Positions 50,184 through 59,902 of a stretch of DNA of 64,000 bases are shown piece by piece. The position numbers were made by a program, and so were the translations under genes. The notes beneath the pieces were generated by a model, which saw nothing but the letters and a program-made list of their open reading frames with translations, was not told the DNA's origin and ran no database searches. This DNA comes from UBA10677 sp045532295 (GTDB taxonomy: Bacteria > Bacillota > Clostridia > Christensenellales > Pumilibacteraceae). The first letter of the stretch is position 1. Every line of letters starts with the position of its first letter. The stretch lies in the NCBI GenBank assembly GCA_045532295.1, contig JAZSFP010000011.1, positions 61,085-125,084 of the forward strand, in the 5' to 3' direction.

Positions 50184-51161
50184 TTAAAACAAATCAGAAC
50201 ATTTTACGTAAGAAATTATTTCTTTACAATCGCAAAACTTGAACAATTCTTGATAATTGCTTTTATCCTCTTCTGAATAACACGCTATTGTAATAGATTT
50301 AACTTTTTTCATTTGATACAAAGCGTTTAGCCTCACCAGAATATGTCCTTCTACGCAATTAGTCAGATAAAAGTCCTCATACTTACATTTTAACTCCTGC
50401 GGAACTATATTAGATAAACCAAAAGAAACGCCATAAATTAGCAAGTCGCCAAAGTCTTTATCCCCAAACAAAAAATCATAATCAAAATTAGCGACACTAT
50501 TAGCTTTTAATTGATTCATCGCAAATAGTTTAGCATAGCCATTTGTTTCAAACAAAAATTTGTATAGAAAAGAAGTCGAACTTGTCATACAAGACACTAT
50601 ATCTTGGTATTTTTCCATCTTATCAACAAATGAACCGTGAATGTGCTTAACGTTGATAAAATTATCCAACAACTTATCAAAATTTAGTGAATAAACTTCA
50701 CCAACAACAAGAGCTTTAATATCATCAGATAAAGATTTTATAGCCGCATCATTATAATCAATAATATCATGGACTCTTTTTATATACCAATAATTAAAGA
50801 TTAGAAAATAGAATGACGCTACGTTTTTAATAAGCCTATCGTATTGGTCTAAGGTCATATTTATCCTTTTTAATTCTTCCGGCTTTTTGAATACTTTGGA
50901 AGATATCATTCTTTCAAAACCAATACTTTTTGCTTCTTCAAAGGTTTCTTTCACAAAATTCAACATGGGAGGAATTTCATCATCATAAACCAGTGGTCTA
51001 TATATCTTGAAAAAATCCCTTCTTTCTCTCTTGTGTTCTTCCAAACCACAAAAATATTCAAGATAGTCAAAAAAACTTATAACGGATATCCCTTGTTTCT
51101 CTAATAACTTATAAATTTTTATTGAAATCCCATTTCCTAAGAGAAGATTATCAAATTTCAC
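50184..51161 (-). CDS. SIR2/AbiH-like defence protein
   Basis: A 325-residue protein with the pattern of AbiH/SIR2-like NAD-binding abortive-infection proteins: LLLGNGISIKIYKLL at the N-terminus (Rossmann-type GNG), VYSLNFDKLL near residue 155, HIHGSFVDK (the conserved His) and DLLIYGVSFGLSN near residue 240. Such proteins deplete NAD or act otherwise to stop phage growth. Its start lies three bases after the stop of the restriction gene, so it is the fourth gene of the defence operon. Exact family within the group is uncertain. Confidence 0.7.
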   Translation of the reverse strand: MKFDNLLLGNGISIKIYKLLEKQGISVISFFDYLEYFCGLEEHKRERRDFFKIYRPLVYDDEIPPMLNFVKETFEEAKSIGFERMISSKVFKKPEELKRINMTLDQYDRLIKNVASFYFLIFNYWYIKRVHDIIDYNDAAIKSLSDDIKALVVGEVYSLNFDKLLDNFINVKHIHGSFVDKMEKYQDIVSCMTSSTSFLYKFLFETNGYAKLFAMNQLKANSVANFDYDFLFGDKDFGDLLIYGVSFGLSNIVPQELKCKYEDFYLTNCVEGHILVRLNALYQMKKVKSITIACYSEEDKSNYQELFKFCDCKEIISYVKCSDLF

Positions 51162-51164
51162 GCT

Positions 51165-54100
51165 TTACTCCATAGGCTTTATTTTTTCTTCAATGAAGGC
51201 TATTTCTTCCGCTGACAAGTTGTACTTTCTATAAAGCTGTTGATCTACTTCGGCAACAGATTTAGTCCAATCAATATCAGATTGCGCCGTAAAATCCTGC
51301 ATAGGGACATATTCCCAAACCTTTTTTGTATTATCTTGTGTTACTTTCAAGATTCCCAACAAGCATCTGGCGAATTTAGATTTTACATACTTTAACACAG
51401 CTTCAGCTTCTTGCTTACTATCCGTTTCACCAATAGAAATATAAGTTTCAGTATAACCAATCATCGGTTCTCCAATTACTGGTGTTCCAATCATAGGAGT
51501 GCTTGGTACTTCTCCAATAGCACCACTGCCATTTGCTTTTGGCACCATTACCTTAAATTTGAACAAATTGTCTATAGGTGCAAGATAATCCCTTCTAAAC
51601 CAACGATATGCTCTTTCATTTTTATAATTACCATACAAACGAATATACTCATATTCGTCCTGTGGCATACTCTCAGTAAATAACTTCGGCATTCTTTCAA
51701 ACACACTCGTAGATATTCTTCGGTCAGACATTTTTTTCATTTCATCAGGTTGTTCCACATACGCCCTATCAGAAAATCTATATTGTCCACGATTTAGGAT
51801 AATATCCATTAAACTTTGATTACTAATTCCCCAAACTTTTGCCTTTATGCTATTTAACTCAGGGAACTGACAATAAATCCCTATTTTTCCAAAAGATTTT
51901 TCTTCATCTCGGAATGTAATTGCAACACCGCCCTTTATATCAACATTAGGGAAAATATCTGTAGTATTAGAGGTAAAATAAACGACTTTCAAATGGTCGT
52001 CATTCAATACTTTATCATTCCAACTTTGAGGAGTTGCGCCAGCATTAAATAAAAATCTTGCAGGAGTAATTAAAGTCGCTTTTTTTGATAAACTAAATGC
52101 AACATCCATAAATAAATGATACACTGGTCTATCATTGACTGTTGTACCAGTAGATTCTTGATAAGGCGGATTGCCTACTATTGCATCAAATACCATATTT
52201 CTCACTCCTTTGTTCCAAAAACTTCCTCTTAATACCTTTTCCCTAAATTGCTGTGGCTTCTCTTTTAATTGATTTATTAAATCATCAAAAGCGTGTGCAT
52301 TTATTTTGCCTCTCTTATAGCCGAGCAACGTTCTTTTTGTAATTGCCTTAGCCATTGGTGTTTTACAGATAACAAACAAATTTTCTTCAACTACTTCACG
52401 CCAGATATCATCAATCGGTCTATGTTCGTAATCATACTTCGATAAACTATCCATTTTATGACGGAATATAGAATATACAACGTAAAGAGGATAAAGACCT
52501 GTTTTGGAATTTATTTCAAGTATTCTAACGTCATTGTTCTTAAACAAATCCGTTGTTACTGTGCCACGGTCAACAAATACTGGCTCGTCCAATGTGTCAG
52601 TATATTCTTCATTAAAGAATCTATATCCACCTAAACAATCACTGAGGTGCATATTGACTACTCGCCAAGGTGTCAAAACAGTTTCTTTGTCTGGATTTCT
52701 AAAGATACTGAATATTTCAGCGATTTTCTTAACACGTTCTGTAGGTGCAAGGTCATCTGCCGACAATGCCATTTGACGTATTTGACGTGCAGCAGCAACA
52801 AAAACATCCTGCTCATAATACTTTGCAAAAAGCCTATATTTGTCTTTAGTCACACCCTTTGGCATAAATTCTTCCCAAGAGGAATCATCTATTAAATCCA
52901 CAAAGTTATCCGGGGTAATGTCTTTATCAACGGGAATATCTGCGCCATAAATCATTAAAGGTATTCTTATAGAAATACCACGCAAAATATCCATAGCCTT
53001 TTGAGCATTATCACGTTTTTTCTTGCGCTCTTCAAGAAGTGCTTTTTGTTCTTCCGTTAAGTCTTTCTTTTTCTTCTTTTCGATACGTGCTAATTCTTCA
53101 TACTGTTCATCAGTCAAGCCAGTATCATTTATTACGATTTCACTCGTAGGCTTGGTTTGCTTTGTTGCACCAATTATTTTCTTTAATTCTTCAAAATCTT
53201 GAAGGTCTATGTCGTCAAGTTTAAGAAGATTATCATTGTAAATATGCGTATCCTCAAAACCGCTTTTTACAACTCTATCTGTATAAGCTCTCTTTAACTG
53301 TTGCAACAAGCTATCAACATTATAAGGCGACATATTTGCACCTGATATAGAAATAACAGGACAGAAATTCAAAAACTCACCCATCAATATTCTATCATTA
53401 CCAACGTTGCCTGTTCTTAGTGATAAATGACCAGCTTCTGCTACCATTTTAAGAGTTCTATCAGGGGCAAAATCAAACACCGAGCAATGTGTTTTCATTC
53501 TACCATTGATATTTGCAGGAGTTTGAACTCTGAATATTGTTTGCAAATAGTTTGCTGCGGACGTAGAGAAAGAACCTGCAAGCATAAATACCGCAGTCCA
53601 TTCAGGAATATTAACACCGGTTGTAAGTCTGCCACAAGACAAGGTAATTGTATAATGGTCGTCTGGGTTCTCACCAATAGCAGTTCTAACAGCCTCTAAA
53701 GCATCTTTATAGTTTTGCTCTTCATCACCGTCGCCAGCAACATTGACAATCTTAAAGAATTGTCCGTTACCAAACACAGGATGCTCGTGCATTAAAGCAG
53801 AAAGAGCTTTGGCTTCTTTCACGCCCGGTAGCATCCACAATGTATGCCTATAATAAGAACGATTCTCTTCGGTAGAATAAGGAAAATTTGTATATTCATC
53901 ACTTGTACATAATAAAGAAAGAAAAGCATTAACGTCATCTTTATGCACAAAATCACCAATATTTGCGCCTTCTGGAAGAGGTCTGTAATCTTTTTTAATA
54001 TCTCCCGTCCAAGTTCTGAAAAATTCCCTAAAGTTGAAGGCACTATCTTCTACGTCAATAAAGCCCGAAATAAGCTTATCCAAATCGTATGTAAATATTT

Positions 54101-55190
54101 CAAGTTGTGGTAATTCTTCATACGGGTTAGAGTCACCAAAGTGATTGATACCCCACTCGGCTTTTGCCTTTTGCTCCATAATATAATCCCAAGTATAAAT
54201 TTCACTTTGCTTGAAATCATTAAGAAGATTAAAAGGAGTTCCTGAAAGTTCAAGTAACTTCGGAGTTTTTTTAGGATTATTGCTCAAAACTGCCTCTAAA
54301 ACTTTTTGTCCTAAGGTTGTTTGCGTTCCTTCGTGTGCTTCGTCAACGATAATATAATCCCAGTCGATTAAAAAGACGTAATCATTTTTATCAAATTTTC
54401 CACCAACAGCAGCAGAACCACGTAAATCTTGAATAGAAGCAAAATACACAAAAGGACAATCTTCTGTGATAAGTGTTTCTATTGTTTCACCTTTAGTTTT
54501 AGAGCCAAATTTATATGTAGTTCCTTTGAAAATCTTATGAAAATCATCAAACCAACCGTCACTAACTACTGGTCTATGTGTAAATATAAGAATTTTCTTA
54601 TAATCTGCTTGCTTTGCTACTTCAAGAGCACAGAGCGTTTTACCAAAACGCATTTTTGCGTTCCAAAGCATTCTATTACCGCTTTTGAACTGCGCAAGTG
54701 TATCTTTAATTGCTTTCTTTTGCTCTGGTCTAAAAATTATAGGCGAATCATCCTGTGATATATCTTCGGAATTTAATGAAGACATACCATCTTTGACAGC
54801 TTGAATGGCACGTACTGCCGTAGCTAAATCCGTTTCAAACCATTCTTGTCCTTGACTTTCCGTTGGGAATAAATGACGTTTAACGCCCGATCTAATCAGA
54901 ACACTATGAACTGCCTTATCTCTAAATGCTTTGAGCTGACCGTTTTTAACCCTAATAGCAATTTCCGTATGCAATAATTCATAAACAATACCAGCGGTAG
55001 AAGTATATGTATTGATTCTGGCTTTTGCCGCTTGATTTAATTCTTTACAATTAGGCACAAGGGCATCATAAGAGCAATCAGTATGAATTGTCGCATCACC
55101 GATTTTTACTAAATTCTTGTGGTTTTCATCATTTATACGAAAAACATATATTAACTTATATTCAAATGTTGAATGAAATTGGTTTTTCAT
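51165..55190 (-). CDS. Restriction-modification fusion: GIY-YIG-like nuclease, helicase, Eco57I-type methylase
   Basis: A 1,341-residue protein. Residues 1-120 (LIYVFRINDE, LVKIGDAT) look like a T5orf172/GIY-YIG nuclease. Residues about 150-640 form an SF2 helicase with KMRFGKT as Walker A, VDEAHEGTQ as DEAH and LSGTPFNLL as motif III. A Lys/Glu-rich coiled segment lies near 680-720. The C-terminal third is an N6-adenine methylase with DAIVGNPPYQES near residue 1000 plus a target-recognition-like tail. It is a single-polypeptide restriction system of the Eco57I-like type. The start overlaps the upstream stop by four bases (ATGA). Confidence 0.82.
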   Translation of the reverse strand: MKNQFHSTFEYKLIYVFRINDENHKNLVKIGDATIHTDCSYDALVPNCKELNQAAKARINTYTSTAGIVYELLHTEIAIRVKNGQLKAFRDKAVHSVLIRSGVKRHLFPTESQGQEWFETDLATAVRAIQAVKDGMSSLNSEDISQDDSPIIFRPEQKKAIKDTLAQFKSGNRMLWNAKMRFGKTLCALEVAKQADYKKILIFTHRPVVSDGWFDDFHKIFKGTTYKFGSKTKGETIETLITEDCPFVYFASIQDLRGSAAVGGKFDKNDYVFLIDWDYIIVDEAHEGTQTTLGQKVLEAVLSNNPKKTPKLLELSGTPFNLLNDFKQSEIYTWDYIMEQKAKAEWGINHFGDSNPYEELPQLEIFTYDLDKLISGFIDVEDSAFNFREFFRTWTGDIKKDYRPLPEGANIGDFVHKDDVNAFLSLLCTSDEYTNFPYSTEENRSYYRHTLWMLPGVKEAKALSALMHEHPVFGNGQFFKIVNVAGDGDEEQNYKDALEAVRTAIGENPDDHYTITLSCGRLTTGVNIPEWTAVFMLAGSFSTSAANYLQTIFRVQTPANINGRMKTHCSVFDFAPDRTLKMVAEAGHLSLRTGNVGNDRILMGEFLNFCPVISISGANMSPYNVDSLLQQLKRAYTDRVVKSGFEDTHIYNDNLLKLDDIDLQDFEELKKIIGATKQTKPTSEIVINDTGLTDEQYEELARIEKKKKKDLTEEQKALLEERKKKRDNAQKAMDILRGISIRIPLMIYGADIPVDKDITPDNFVDLIDDSSWEEFMPKGVTKDKYRLFAKYYEQDVFVAAARQIRQMALSADDLAPTERVKKIAEIFSIFRNPDKETVLTPWRVVNMHLSDCLGGYRFFNEEYTDTLDEPVFVDRGTVTTDLFKNNDVRILEINSKTGLYPLYVVYSIFRHKMDSLSKYDYEHRPIDDIWREVVEENLFVICKTPMAKAITKRTLLGYKRGKINAHAFDDLINQLKEKPQQFREKVLRGSFWNKGVRNMVFDAIVGNPPYQESTGTTVNDRPVYHLFMDVAFSLSKKATLITPARFLFNAGATPQSWNDKVLNDDHLKVVYFTSNTTDIFPNVDIKGGVAITFRDEEKSFGKIGIYCQFPELNSIKAKVWGISNQSLMDIILNRGQYRFSDRAYVEQPDEMKKMSDRRISTSVFERMPKLFTESMPQDEYEYIRLYGNYKNERAYRWFRRDYLAPIDNLFKFKVMVPKANGSGAIGEVPSTPMIGTPVIGEPMIGYTETYISIGETDSKQEAEAVLKYVKSKFARCLLGILKVTQDNTKKVWEYVPMQDFTAQSDIDWTKSVAEVDQQLYRKYNLSAEEIAFIEEKIKPME

Positions 55191-56152
55191 GATTTCCTCC
55201 CAATAAGATTAACAAACTTATTAGCTCTACCCGTAGTCCAATCTTTTATTTTGCAATAAATTCCGTTATGTTGTTTTATACTATTTTTTACACACCCAAT
55301 ACAAGGTTCTTCTGGTTCATCACCAAACAAAGACATTTGTATTGGTTTTTGAGAATGGCAACTGTTTGGAATTACAAATTTTAGACCATCCATTTGCCAT
55401 ATATTCCAAGAAATTATCTCTGCTATTTCTAAAAGAATTTTAGTTGAAGGGTGCTGCCCGAAACGAGCAACGTAGTAATCAATAAAAGTGAATAATAAAT
55501 TTTCTCTTGCCAATAAAACGTTATCGCCTTGCCAATCATAACCATATACGCTTTTGAAAGACCATTTTACCCACTCTAACCATTCTTCATCAGAGTCCAC
55601 ATTTTCATTTATAATTCTAATTTTCCTATCTAACAGACCAATTCTATCTTCTAACGGTATAATCTCACCCGAAACCGAATCATATCTACTAACAAGATAC
55701 GGAGCTTCGCCACAGGAAATTTCCATACGATTAGCCTTTACATAATCCTGCCAAGTCTTGCCCTCTGGAAAACTAATTTTTGTTTTTATTGTATCCCAAT
55801 GATTATTTGTTTCAACGTTAAATACGGGTTGATATCCAAACCAAGCTATATCCACAAGATTATTTTGTGCGTTGCAAACCCAAGCTGGTGTAAACACTTC
55901 TGCTTTATCCTTGACACGCTTTTGTATCTCGGCTTTTGATTTTTCAATTCGGGGTTTAATAACGCAACCACGATAACCTGTAATAGTAGCCACAGTAATG
56001 TAGTCGTAAGACATATAACCATAGGCTTTGTAATTGTCTGTCGCCCAAATTAAATTCTTTTTGGTTGTTTGGTCTAATAGAAGAAGCAACAGCAATTCTT
56101 GGTCTAAATCCCGAATATAATTTTCTTTTATATCGACTTTATTATTTGACAT
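55187..56152 (-). CDS. Restriction-modification subunit M-like protein
   Basis: A 321-residue protein with KDKAEVFTPAWVCNAQNNLV and MEISCGEAPYLVSRYDSVSG followed by RIGLLDRKIRI. This is the pattern of proteins annotated as restriction endonuclease subunit M that precede helicase/Eco57I-methylase fusions in gut Clostridia. No NPPY motif is present, so methylation must be done by the partner. Four cysteines near the C-terminus (CIGCVKN and YCKIKD region) may bind metal. It is translationally coupled to the large fusion gene. Confidence 0.72.
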   Translation of the reverse strand: MSNNKVDIKENYIRDLDQELLLLLLLDQTTKKNLIWATDNYKAYGYMSYDYITVATITGYRGCVIKPRIEKSKAEIQKRVKDKAEVFTPAWVCNAQNNLVDIAWFGYQPVFNVETNNHWDTIKTKISFPEGKTWQDYVKANRMEISCGEAPYLVSRYDSVSGEIIPLEDRIGLLDRKIRIINENVDSDEEWLEWVKWSFKSVYGYDWQGDNVLLARENLLFTFIDYYVARFGQHPSTKILLEIAEIISWNIWQMDGLKFVIPNSCHSQKPIQMSLFGDEPEEPCIGCVKNSIKQHNGIYCKIKDWTTGRANKFVNLIGRKS

Positions 56153-56173
56153 TTAAGATCCCTCGCCTGATGC

Positions 56174-56365
56174 TTATTCATTAAATACTATATTTTTACT
56201 TTCACAAAACTCATTGAATTTTCTTTGCAATACATAAGTAGGTTTACGTAGACCATTTTCCCAGCGATTGATAGTATTAAAAGAAATACCTGTTGCCTTT
56301 GCTAAATCTTGCTGACTCAAACAGAGCTTTTCTCTCACAAATTTAACTTTATCCTTAAACTCCAT
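56174..56365 (-). CDS. XRE-family controller protein
   Basis: A 63-residue Cro/CI helix-turn-helix: VKFVREKLCLSQQDLAKATG then ISFNTINRWENG, a standard recognition helix. The ATG at 56365 follows GAGG; an upstream frame lacks a ribosome site. It starts the defence operon 21 bases ahead of the subunit M-like gene, the position of a restriction controller (C) protein that delays nuclease expression on entering a new host. Confidence 0.8.
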   Translation of the reverse strand: MEFKDKVKFVREKLCLSQQDLAKATGISFNTINRWENGLRKPTYVLQRKFNEFCESKNIVFNE

Positions 56366-56516
56366 ATCTACAAACCTCATTTTCAAGATTATGCAACTAT
56401 TATACCACTTTTATGAAACAAAATCAAGGTCTTACCATTATCAATAATAAAATTATTTTCATTTTTAATTTCAAAAAATCATAAATAAAAAATTTGGAAA
56501 ATTAACTAATTGCAAC
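56366..56516. other. Intergenic stretch upstream of defence operon
   Basis: AT-rich, without a coding frame. It should hold the minus-strand promoter of the controller operon; no convincing -35/-10 pair was settled on. Confidence 0.45.
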
Positions 56517-56582
56517 CGTGGCGTGTGCTTGTCTTGATACAAGTGGCGTCGCTTCGCTCCGCCACGACAAGCACACGCCACG
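56517..56582. repeat. Nested inverted repeat beside rep, candidate replication or packaging origin
   Basis: Perfect 17-bp arms CGTGGCGTGTGCTTGTC (56517-56533) and its complement (56566-56582). They enclose a mini hairpin TTGATACAA and a second stem GTGGCG (56543-56548) with CGCCAC (56560-56565): a three-way-junction fold when single-stranded. It is GC-rich inside AT-rich DNA, and no T run follows on either strand, so it is not a terminator. It lies just beyond the 3' end of the rolling-circle initiator gene. Confidence 0.75.
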
Positions 56583-56627
56583 AAAAAGAAAGCAATCAAA
56601 CAAACGGAAAATGAAAGCACAGACGGA

Positions 56628-56667
56628 GGCGAAGTTTGGCGCTGAGCCGCTTGCCAAATCTTTCGCC
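56628..56667. repeat. Second large hairpin beside rep
   Basis: GGCGAAGTTTGGC (56628-56640) pairs with GCCAAATCTTTCGCC (56653-56667), an interrupted 12-bp stem with a 12-base loop GCTGAGCCGCTT. It is 45 bases from the first nested repeat. Confidence 0.65.
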
Positions 56668-56728
56668 GAATACCGTCGTGCTGGATTTTTCATTTTTAAT
56701 ACCGTTTCTACCTTTTTCTACTATCTTT

Positions 56729-57778
56729 TTAGTTGGCTTTCCGCATTTGTTGTATCACCTCAGGGCTGACTGGCCCAATGTAACAACCTTCGTCCCAACA
56801 CGTAAAGTCATCAAATAATAGAAGTTTCTTATCCTCCTGCCCGATTGTACAGACTATATCTTCGTCCATAATGTCAGATATGAAGTATTGTGGTAGCCCT
56901 TTGGAATACACAATTTTTTCACCTGTTTTTTCCATATACTTTGTTAGATATGCAATGGATTCACCAAGCATAGCTTTACTATCCACTTCTTCAAAGTCAG
57001 ATCTACCAAATCTATCGTTGAAATAAGTATTTTGATACGTTGTCTGCATTCGGTGTTTCTTCGTGTTATAATCCCGTTTCTCTTTCAGTTCACCGGGCAT
57101 TGTTCCGTCAGGAATATAAAACAGACCGTGAAAATGCAGCCTATTACTCTCTGGAGCTCTTTCCCATACGCCTGCATATTTCCAACCCTTTCGGTGACAG
57201 AGCATCTTGAAACAGCCTCTAAGTTTATTCTTAAAGGTATCTTCGGTATGCTTTTTGTCGTCATAGGTAAATGTGCAAAAATAATTGAACTCTGCCAAGT
57301 TAATTTTCCTCGTCATTCTTACACGCCTACAAATGATATTTCGTTGCTTTCGTTCAAACTGCGCCGTTACATATAAATACGTGGTTTCTCGGTCTTTGAA
57401 ATACGGGAGCATTTGCTCTATAATGATTTCTTTACGCTTAGACTTTTTAACGTTTATATATTTCTGATACAGTTCTTCAAATAACTCTTTACGAGTCATT
57501 TTTCGTTCCTTTTTAGCCTTACTTACAGACACGTCTTGGGGCTTATCCGTATTTTCAGGCTCGCCAAAAGGCACGACCTCATTTTCCGTGATTTCGTGCG
57601 TTTCTATAGGGTTTTCGGCGTTATCCGTTTCTATAATTTCAGTCGCAGATACGCCTTCTTCTTTAACCACTATCATTTCTTCCGGTGGTTTCCATTTCTT
57701 TTTTCGAGGGTTAGGCACATACGGTATTGCTATGTAGTGCGAACCGTCGTTATATACTTTACATTCTCCAAATGACAT
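56729..57778 (-). CDS. rep: HUH rolling-circle replication initiator (Rep)
   Basis: A 349-residue protein. The N-terminal 110 residues are acidic and Pro-rich. The HUH nuclease follows: FCTFTYDDKKH near residue 180 (motif I), RLHFHGLFYIP near 222 (His-Phe-His metal site) and IAYLTKYMEKTG near 290 (Tyr-x2-Lys nicking motif). Such enzymes nick one strand and start rolling-circle replication of plasmids and ssDNA phages. There is no helicase domain. Two large inverted repeats lie just beyond its 3' end and may be its origin. It follows the Zot-like gene on the same strand. Confidence 0.85.
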   Translation of the reverse strand: MSFGECKVYNDGSHYIAIPYVPNPRKKKWKPPEEMIVVKEEGVSATEIIETDNAENPIETHEITENEVVPFGEPENTDKPQDVSVSKAKKERKMTRKELFEELYQKYINVKKSKRKEIIIEQMLPYFKDRETTYLYVTAQFERKQRNIICRRVRMTRKINLAEFNYFCTFTYDDKKHTEDTFKNKLRGCFKMLCHRKGWKYAGVWERAPESNRLHFHGLFYIPDGTMPGELKEKRDYNTKKHRMQTTYQNTYFNDRFGRSDFEEVDSKAMLGESIAYLTKYMEKTGEKIVYSKGLPQYFISDIMDEDIVCTIGQEDKKLLLFDDFTCWDEGCYIGPVSPEVIQQMRKAN

Positions 57779-57799
57779 AATTCAGTCCTCCTTTTCTCG

Positions 57800-59902
57800 T
57801 TATTTGTATAGTGAATTGATAAAGTAACTGTTTTGTAGTTTTAATTCTTCAACGGTGGCTTTTTCGGTTGCATACTCACGGTAATCCGCAAGACCAACTT
57901 TCGTGTTCTTCGCAAGCTCGTTGAAATAGTCGCTGAAACAGTCTGTCGAAAAACGGCGGCTATATATCTTTCGGCTCATAATAAAGTAACGTTTCTTTTC
58001 TATCTTGCCGTCCATCGTGCCACGTTCTTTTTCTATACGCAAAATCGAATACCCGTATTTATTGTAAATACGCATATTCCTACGCCATATAAAAGACGTC
58101 AGAGCTTTCAAAATATGGACTAATAGCGTGTTGTCGCCTCGCCTAAAACGGAAATCGTAATACAGCCCTATAAACCCATTAAACGCCCATTCAGAGAGCA
58201 TATCTTCAATGGTATAGAACGGCATCGCAAGTTTCGTTTCACCCGATGAAACGATATGTATTACGTCGCAAAGGTCACGGGCGTCAGCACCCCACGATTC
58301 TGGTCTTTGCTCGTCCGTAAACACCTTGATAAATGGAAAATTATCAACGGTTGCAGAGTGCCTACACATTTTTAGCCAAGCATTGAAAAGGTCATTCTTT
58401 TGGTTTGTTTCGTCCGTCCCTTTCTTCATTTCTCGTAGCTCTAAATTGTTGCCACGCTCCTTACCTACTTCGGATATAACCACTACGCCGAACTCAAAAC
58501 TGCCTATGTTCGGATTTTCTTCTATGACCTTTTTACCAAGTCTTAAAGTGTCGAAATCCAAAATTTTAGAGTGTCTGCCATCAGTTAATTGTTCGGGGAA
58601 AAAGTTGGTGTACCACATAGGAAAATTGCCACTATCCAGCAACATATTATCCGTTCGGATAGAATAATTCGCTACGATTAAACTGCTTTCTATGACGTAG
58701 ATAAAATACAAGAGTGCGTAACGCTCCAATATGTCGAATAATGTCGATACTTGTAGCCCGTCATAATACTCCGTTCCATATTTTTTATAGTCATATCCAT
58801 ACAGTTGCAGATGCTCGTTCTGATGCTTGTCAAAACGTTTTCTTTTTAGCTTTATCCACTCTTTTATCGTGGCGAGATTATACACGGTTTTATGCTCCAT
58901 ACAAGCCTTTAGTTCTTGCTCAAAGCATATCCACGGGAAGTTAGGAAACTTCATATCGTTTTTCTGTAATAAGTCAAACGCTTTTTGCCTGAACATTACT
59001 TCCTGCGAGAGTGCCATATCCGTAATTAACGTTGTCTTTTTCTTTCCCATCGAGCCACAGCTCATAGATACTATCGGTAGTTCGTTGATGAACCCGCAAT
59101 TACGAGCTTCAAAACGGTTTAGTCTACCTAATGCAATCTTTTTACGCCATTTTGCAAACATAACGTAACCTACCACAAACCAAACGGCTATGGGAATGGT
59201 CTTGACTGCTACTTGCAAATCTATAAATAATTTACAAACTTGTATGTAGAGCGTTTCCAATTTGAAAGACACAACGAAATAGAAATAAAACGCAAAAAAG
59301 CCTATAATAATGGTTGCTAAGTTGAGTTGCACTACCCACAAAAACAGCCATATTTTCCATATCCAGCCGTGCTCTTTTAAGAACGCAACAAAAGAGTGAA
59401 TGAGCCGTTTTATAGGGTGATAAAATTTACTTGAAATCCACTTAAAAACCCTTAACGGAACTGTATCTTTGTTATGCTTTGTATTGCTGCTTTGATATAT
59501 CTTCTTTATAGCCAAAATAAGGACTAAAACGCATGGGATAGCAATAGCCAAAATCTTCGCTAAATTGACAAGTATATCCCCTATTAAAGCCATATATCCA
59601 GAGAAGTTTTCACCGCTAAATAACAGCGAAAAATAGTCTGCTGCTTGCGTCTTAAAAGCCTCAAAATCTTCGGCTAAAAAAATGTTCCAATTCAGAACTT
59701 CCGAGTAGTTATTTACAGTAGGTTCAACGTGGATATTTAGCCCAAAAATCCTTACGAAAAAGTATCTTACGGACTCCCACAAATCGCCTAAACTTTCAAA
59801 TAATCTAAGATAGGAAGAACCAAAATGGAACACACCGAGCAATATAAAACTCAAAGATAATAGAACCGTAAGAGTAATGTTAAATACTCTTAATCGCTTC
59901 AT
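57800..59902 (-). CDS. Zot/HerA-like membrane ATPase
   Basis: A 700-residue protein with three or more hydrophobic segments in the first 270 residues, then an ATPase domain. Walker A is a variant, SMSCGSMGKKKTTL, near residue 280; FEFGVVVISEVGK is a Walker-B-like strand; and CRHSATVDNFPFIKVFTDEQ and the ARDLCDVIHIVSSG stretch match the RH...TQ...R pattern of Zot (filamentous phage pI) and FtsK/HerA-type translocases. The ATG at 59902 follows GGAGG. With the HUH Rep downstream and secreted proteins upstream, it is probably the motor for ssDNA or virion export. A conjugative coupling role is an alternative. Confidence 0.7.
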   Translation of the reverse strand: MKRLRVFNITLTVLLSLSFILLGVFHFGSSYLRLFESLGDLWESVRYFFVRIFGLNIHVEPTVNNYSEVLNWNIFLAEDFEAFKTQAADYFSLLFSGENFSGYMALIGDILVNLAKILAIAIPCVLVLILAIKKIYQSSNTKHNKDTVPLRVFKWISSKFYHPIKRLIHSFVAFLKEHGWIWKIWLFLWVVQLNLATIIIGFFAFYFYFVVSFKLETLYIQVCKLFIDLQVAVKTIPIAVWFVVGYVMFAKWRKKIALGRLNRFEARNCGFINELPIVSMSCGSMGKKKTTLITDMALSQEVMFRQKAFDLLQKNDMKFPNFPWICFEQELKACMEHKTVYNLATIKEWIKLKRKRFDKHQNEHLQLYGYDYKKYGTEYYDGLQVSTLFDILERYALLYFIYVIESSLIVANYSIRTDNMLLDSGNFPMWYTNFFPEQLTDGRHSKILDFDTLRLGKKVIEENPNIGSFEFGVVVISEVGKERGNNLELREMKKGTDETNQKNDLFNAWLKMCRHSATVDNFPFIKVFTDEQRPESWGADARDLCDVIHIVSSGETKLAMPFYTIEDMLSEWAFNGFIGLYYDFRFRRGDNTLLVHILKALTSFIWRRNMRIYNKYGYSILRIEKERGTMDGKIEKKRYFIMSRKIYSRRFSTDCFSDYFNELAKNTKVGLADYREYATEKATVEELKLQNSYFINSLYK

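Noticed and set aside
56517..56582. Rho-independent terminator
   Set aside because: No T run follows on either strand (AAAAAGAAAG on plus, GGTTGCAATTAG on minus), and the nested stems are longer than any terminator in the window.
56518..56769. Plus-strand coding frame over the hairpins
   Set aside because: It starts inside the inverted repeat, has no ribosome site and overlaps the rep 3' end.
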